A DNA stretch of 64,000 bases from Gammaproteobacteria bacterium (GTDB lineage: Bacteria; Pseudomonadota; Gammaproteobacteria; Granulosicoccales; Granulosicoccaceae), in contig PDPU01000009.1 of the NCBI GenBank assembly GCA_002746645.1, forward strand, positions 1-64,000, read 5' to 3'. A model generated the notes under the pieces. It was given only the letters and a program-made list of their open reading frames with translations, ran no database searches and was not told where the DNA came from. Shown piece by piece: positions 63,667 through 64,000 of the stretch. The position numbers and the translations under genes were made by a program. How positions within the stretch are numbered: position 1 is the first letter of the stretch; every line of letters starts with the position of its first letter.

Positions 63667-64000
63667 ATGCAATGTCGAAAATACCTGTTTCGAGAAACCG
63701 GCATGCCGGCGCTCATTCGTGCGTCGGCGTTTCTGCTCGCCGCCGTCACCTTGTCAGCCTGCGGTGGCGGAGGAGACGGGCCTGCCGACGTCGTGAACGG
63801 CGCATTGCCGAATGATCCCTCTCAGCGAGCTCGGACGTGAACTCGAATTCAGGGCGGTTCCACATCAATGTCACAATTGAAAACAATGGCACAGGGGCAG
63901 GTCCGATTCCCCGCGCCTGGTTCGTGACCTCGGCAGAACAACTCCCGAGTGCCAATTATCATCACATTCCATTGTCCTGGCGCTCTAAAGACGGCGAAGA
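63667..64000 (+). pseudogene. Damaged tandem copy of the surface lipoprotein gene
   Basis: Starts at ATG 63667 with the same leader (MQCRKYLFRETGMPALIRAS), reads 57 residues and stops at 63840. Beyond, the other frame resumes the same protein (FHINVTIENNGTGAGPIPRA, ending SWRSKDGE at the window edge). Compared with the first copy the distance from start to the FHI segment is 52 bp shorter, so a net 52-bp loss has shifted the frame. The 3' end is outside the window. A separate short protein cannot be excluded. Confidence 0.7.

Larger units (their letters stand above)
62661..64000 (+). repeat. Tandem duplication, period 1006 bp
   Basis: The two lipoprotein starts (62661 and 63667) lie 1006 bp apart and the sequences are closely similar from the start codon through the CARDB-like region, apart from the deletion noted above. 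The duplication continues past the window end. Confidence 0.75.

Overview
The window looks like chromosomal DNA of a GC-rich, respiring gammaproteobacterium, probably marine or salt-adapted. This is an inference from the complete Na+-translocating NADH:quinone reductase operon with its maturation factor NqrM, a Gram-negative RND efflux pump, MipA/OmpV and LolA/LpxL-type proteins, and an aryl-polyene-type pigment cluster. No rRNA or tRNA gene was found, and no species can be named from the sequence alone.

Layout. 1-590: a broken IS701-type transposase end and an AT-richer promoter region. 591-7889 (+): a two-gene RND efflux system, a MipA/OmpV-like outer-membrane protein, a membrane-anchored alpha/beta hydrolase and a polytopic membrane protein. 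8179-11572 (+): glutaryl-CoA dehydrogenase and a fused alpha/beta E1 of a branched-chain 2-oxoacid dehydrogenase. 11566-19607 (-): nqrABCDEF, apbE, nqrM and a CBS-domain protein; the sodium pump sits together with the enzyme that attaches FMN to NqrB/NqrC and the factor needed for its maturation. 19824-22383: a class IV aminotransferase (-) and a class II CPD photolyase (+), divergently arranged.

22470-38044 (-): a tightly packed aryl polyene (APE/xanthomonadin-like) gene cluster of 17 genes, many overlapping by 4 bp. It has two acyl carrier proteins, an adenylating ligase fused to a dehydratase, a second dehydratase, two ketosynthases, a chain-length factor, a ketoreductase, a thioesterase, two acyltransferases, a glycosyltransferase, a LolA-like carrier, an MMPL exporter, a DUF3261-like lipoprotein, a small membrane protein and a flavin-dependent halogenase-like enzyme. 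A pair of identical palindromic operator-like sites lies just upstream of its first gene.

38612-62469: the transfer region of a G-type (PFGI-1/ICEclc/SXT-like GI class) integrative conjugative element. On the minus strand are an isolated TraK-like paralogue, TIGR03747/DUF4400, the coupling protein TraD, a PFL_4669-family protein and a MOBH relaxase. On the plus strand, diverging from the relaxase, runs a long overlapping operon: PilL-like protein, small lipoprotein, TIGR03759, lytic transglycosylase, RAQPRD, TIGR03758, TIGR03745 (pilin-like), TIGR03750, TIGR03746, TIGR03749, TIGR03752, TIGR03751, the VirB4-like ATPase, and one 901-residue gene in which the normally separate TIGR03757 and TraU/TIGR03756 proteins appear fused. 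Integrase, att sites, TraG and TIGR03755 are not in the window. 62661-64000: a lipoprotein gene and its damaged tandem copy, running off the end.

The most unusual items are the TIGR03757-TraU fusion, the rearranged conjugation locus with a second TraK-like gene, an octanucleotide repeat tract just upstream of the start of the PFL_4669 gene, a hairpin-dense non-coding stretch at 40.7-40.95 kb, and the paired palindromes in front of the pigment cluster.
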